A DNA stretch of 31,588 nucleotides from an uncultured Arsenicibacter sp. (GTDB lineage Bacteria; Bacteroidota; Bacteroidia; Cytophagales; Spirosomataceae): positions 1 through 31,588 of the forward strand of contig NZ_CAMFHL010000063.1 in the NCBI RefSeq assembly GCF_945952095.1. The letters are read 5' to 3'. The translations under genes and the position numbers were made by a program. Shown in pieces: positions 31,355 through 31,588 of the stretch. Positions within the stretch are counted from its first letter, which is position 1. The number at the start of each line of letters is the position of its first letter. The notes beneath the pieces are model-generated. The model did not search any database. It had not been told where the DNA came from and saw only the letters and a program-made list of their open reading frames with translations.

Positions 31355-31396
31355 ACCCCCGTTATCACTCACGGAACGCGAGCGATAACGGAGTAG
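31355..31396. repeat. imperfect inverted repeat between two AT-rich reading frames
   Basis: CCGTTATC-A-CTC (31359-31370) pairs with GAG-C-GATAACGG (31380-31391) around a 9-base loop, with one A/C mismatch. It follows the orphan gene stop and lies just before the stop of the minus-strand remnant, as a shared terminator would. T-runs are missing. Confidence 0.55.
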
Positions 31397-31409
31397 CATA
31401 GAGACTCAC

Positions 31410-31583
31410 CTAAAATTTCTTGACTATGATCCTGAGATTACTTGTATTAGTTGTATCAGCTATTTTATAAGTAAATCCGTATGAATCAGAAATCAGTGGT
31501 GTGGCTTTTATAATCTTGTAGCCGTAAATAGCATGTTCATATAACCAGTATATTTTAATTCTTGATTTAAAGAGCAGACTAAC
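31410..31583 (-). pseudogene. possible gene remnant or short unannotated frame, AT-rich
   Basis: Read on the minus strand, this frame gives 57 residues that look protein-like (for example FKSRIKIYWLYEHAIYGYKI and SDSYGFTYKIADTTNTSNLR, ending VKKF before TAG). There is no ATG, GTG or TTG in the frame, and a TGA closes it at 31586-31584, almost at the window edge. It may be the 3' end of a gene broken by a stop codon, or just a chance open stretch. Its composition matches the orphan gene it faces, so both may belong to one acquired segment. It needs the sequence to the right of the window to be judged. Confidence 0.35.
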
Positions 31584-31588
31584 TCAAA

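Noticed and set aside
31426..31470. Plus-strand 14-residue hydrophobic peptide (MILRLLVLVVSAIL)
   Set aside because: Too short to support. It resembles a type I toxin only in being hydrophobic, and no promoter or antisense RNA is visible.

Overview
The window is about 31.6 kb of chromosome from a member of the Bacteroidota, most likely a Cytophagales/Spirosoma-like bacterium (the lineage is my inference from gene content). The evidence is a carboxypeptidase-regulatory-domain/TonB-plug protein, a barrel-less macroglobulin-type surface protein, a DUF3822 protein close to coaD, many exported hydrolases, hardly any Shine-Dalgarno sequences, and repeated TAnnTTTG boxes (the Bacteroidota -7 promoter element) upstream of genes. 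G+C is moderate, near one half by eye, except in the FN3 gene and at the right edge, which are clearly AT-richer. I see no rRNA, tRNA, CRISPR array, phage or transposase gene.

Layout. 1-651: C-terminal part of a ModF-like ABC ATPase, followed by a REP-like repeat cluster (651-855). 860-4553: two exported alpha/beta hydrolases, a small lipoprotein, and a GH16 glucanase coupled to a cupin. 4869-9016: a large eight-module fibronectin-III protein and a sulfatase. 9091-12983: a stand-alone response regulator, a membrane-anchored metallo-beta-lactamase-fold hydrolase and a three-PAS histidine kinase. 12916-19862: an M14 carboxypeptidase, a Tat-exported Gfo/Idh/MocA oxidoreductase and a 1.2k-residue macroglobulin/TonB-plug protein, all on the minus strand. 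20005-21658: a four-helix-bundle sensor protein without an output domain, and a membrane-anchored zinc metallopeptidase. 21748-25016: a YVTN-propeller/phosphoesterase fusion overlapping by 4 bp a PhnZ-like HD-domain oxygenase. 25167-30582: a housekeeping block (pyrE, a CNNM/CorC-type transporter, two NUDIX hydrolases, coaD, DUF3822, a CBS-pair protein). 30583-31588: a long gene-poor stretch, an AT-rich orphan gene and a possible gene remnant running in the opposite direction.

How it fits together. Much of the left two thirds encodes envelope or secreted proteins for polymer turnover (glucanase, sulfatase, esterases, peptidases, oxidoreductase) with adhesive or receptor-like proteins. This is typical of a saprophytic Bacteroidota, but there is no SusC/SusD pair, so it is not a classical polysaccharide utilization locus. 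The pyrE-coaD part is core metabolism, with compact gene ends and recognisable promoters.

The most interesting points are the coupled phosphoesterase/PhnZ-like pair, in which the diiron ligands and the Tyr/Glu latch of PhnZ can be lined up; the barrel-less TonB-plug/macroglobulin protein; the perfect 12-bp palindrome where the -33 element of the DUF3822 promoter should lie; and the AT-rich right edge. I found no clear, wholly new multi-gene system. The phosphoesterase/HD-oxygenase pair is the best candidate for a little-described function.
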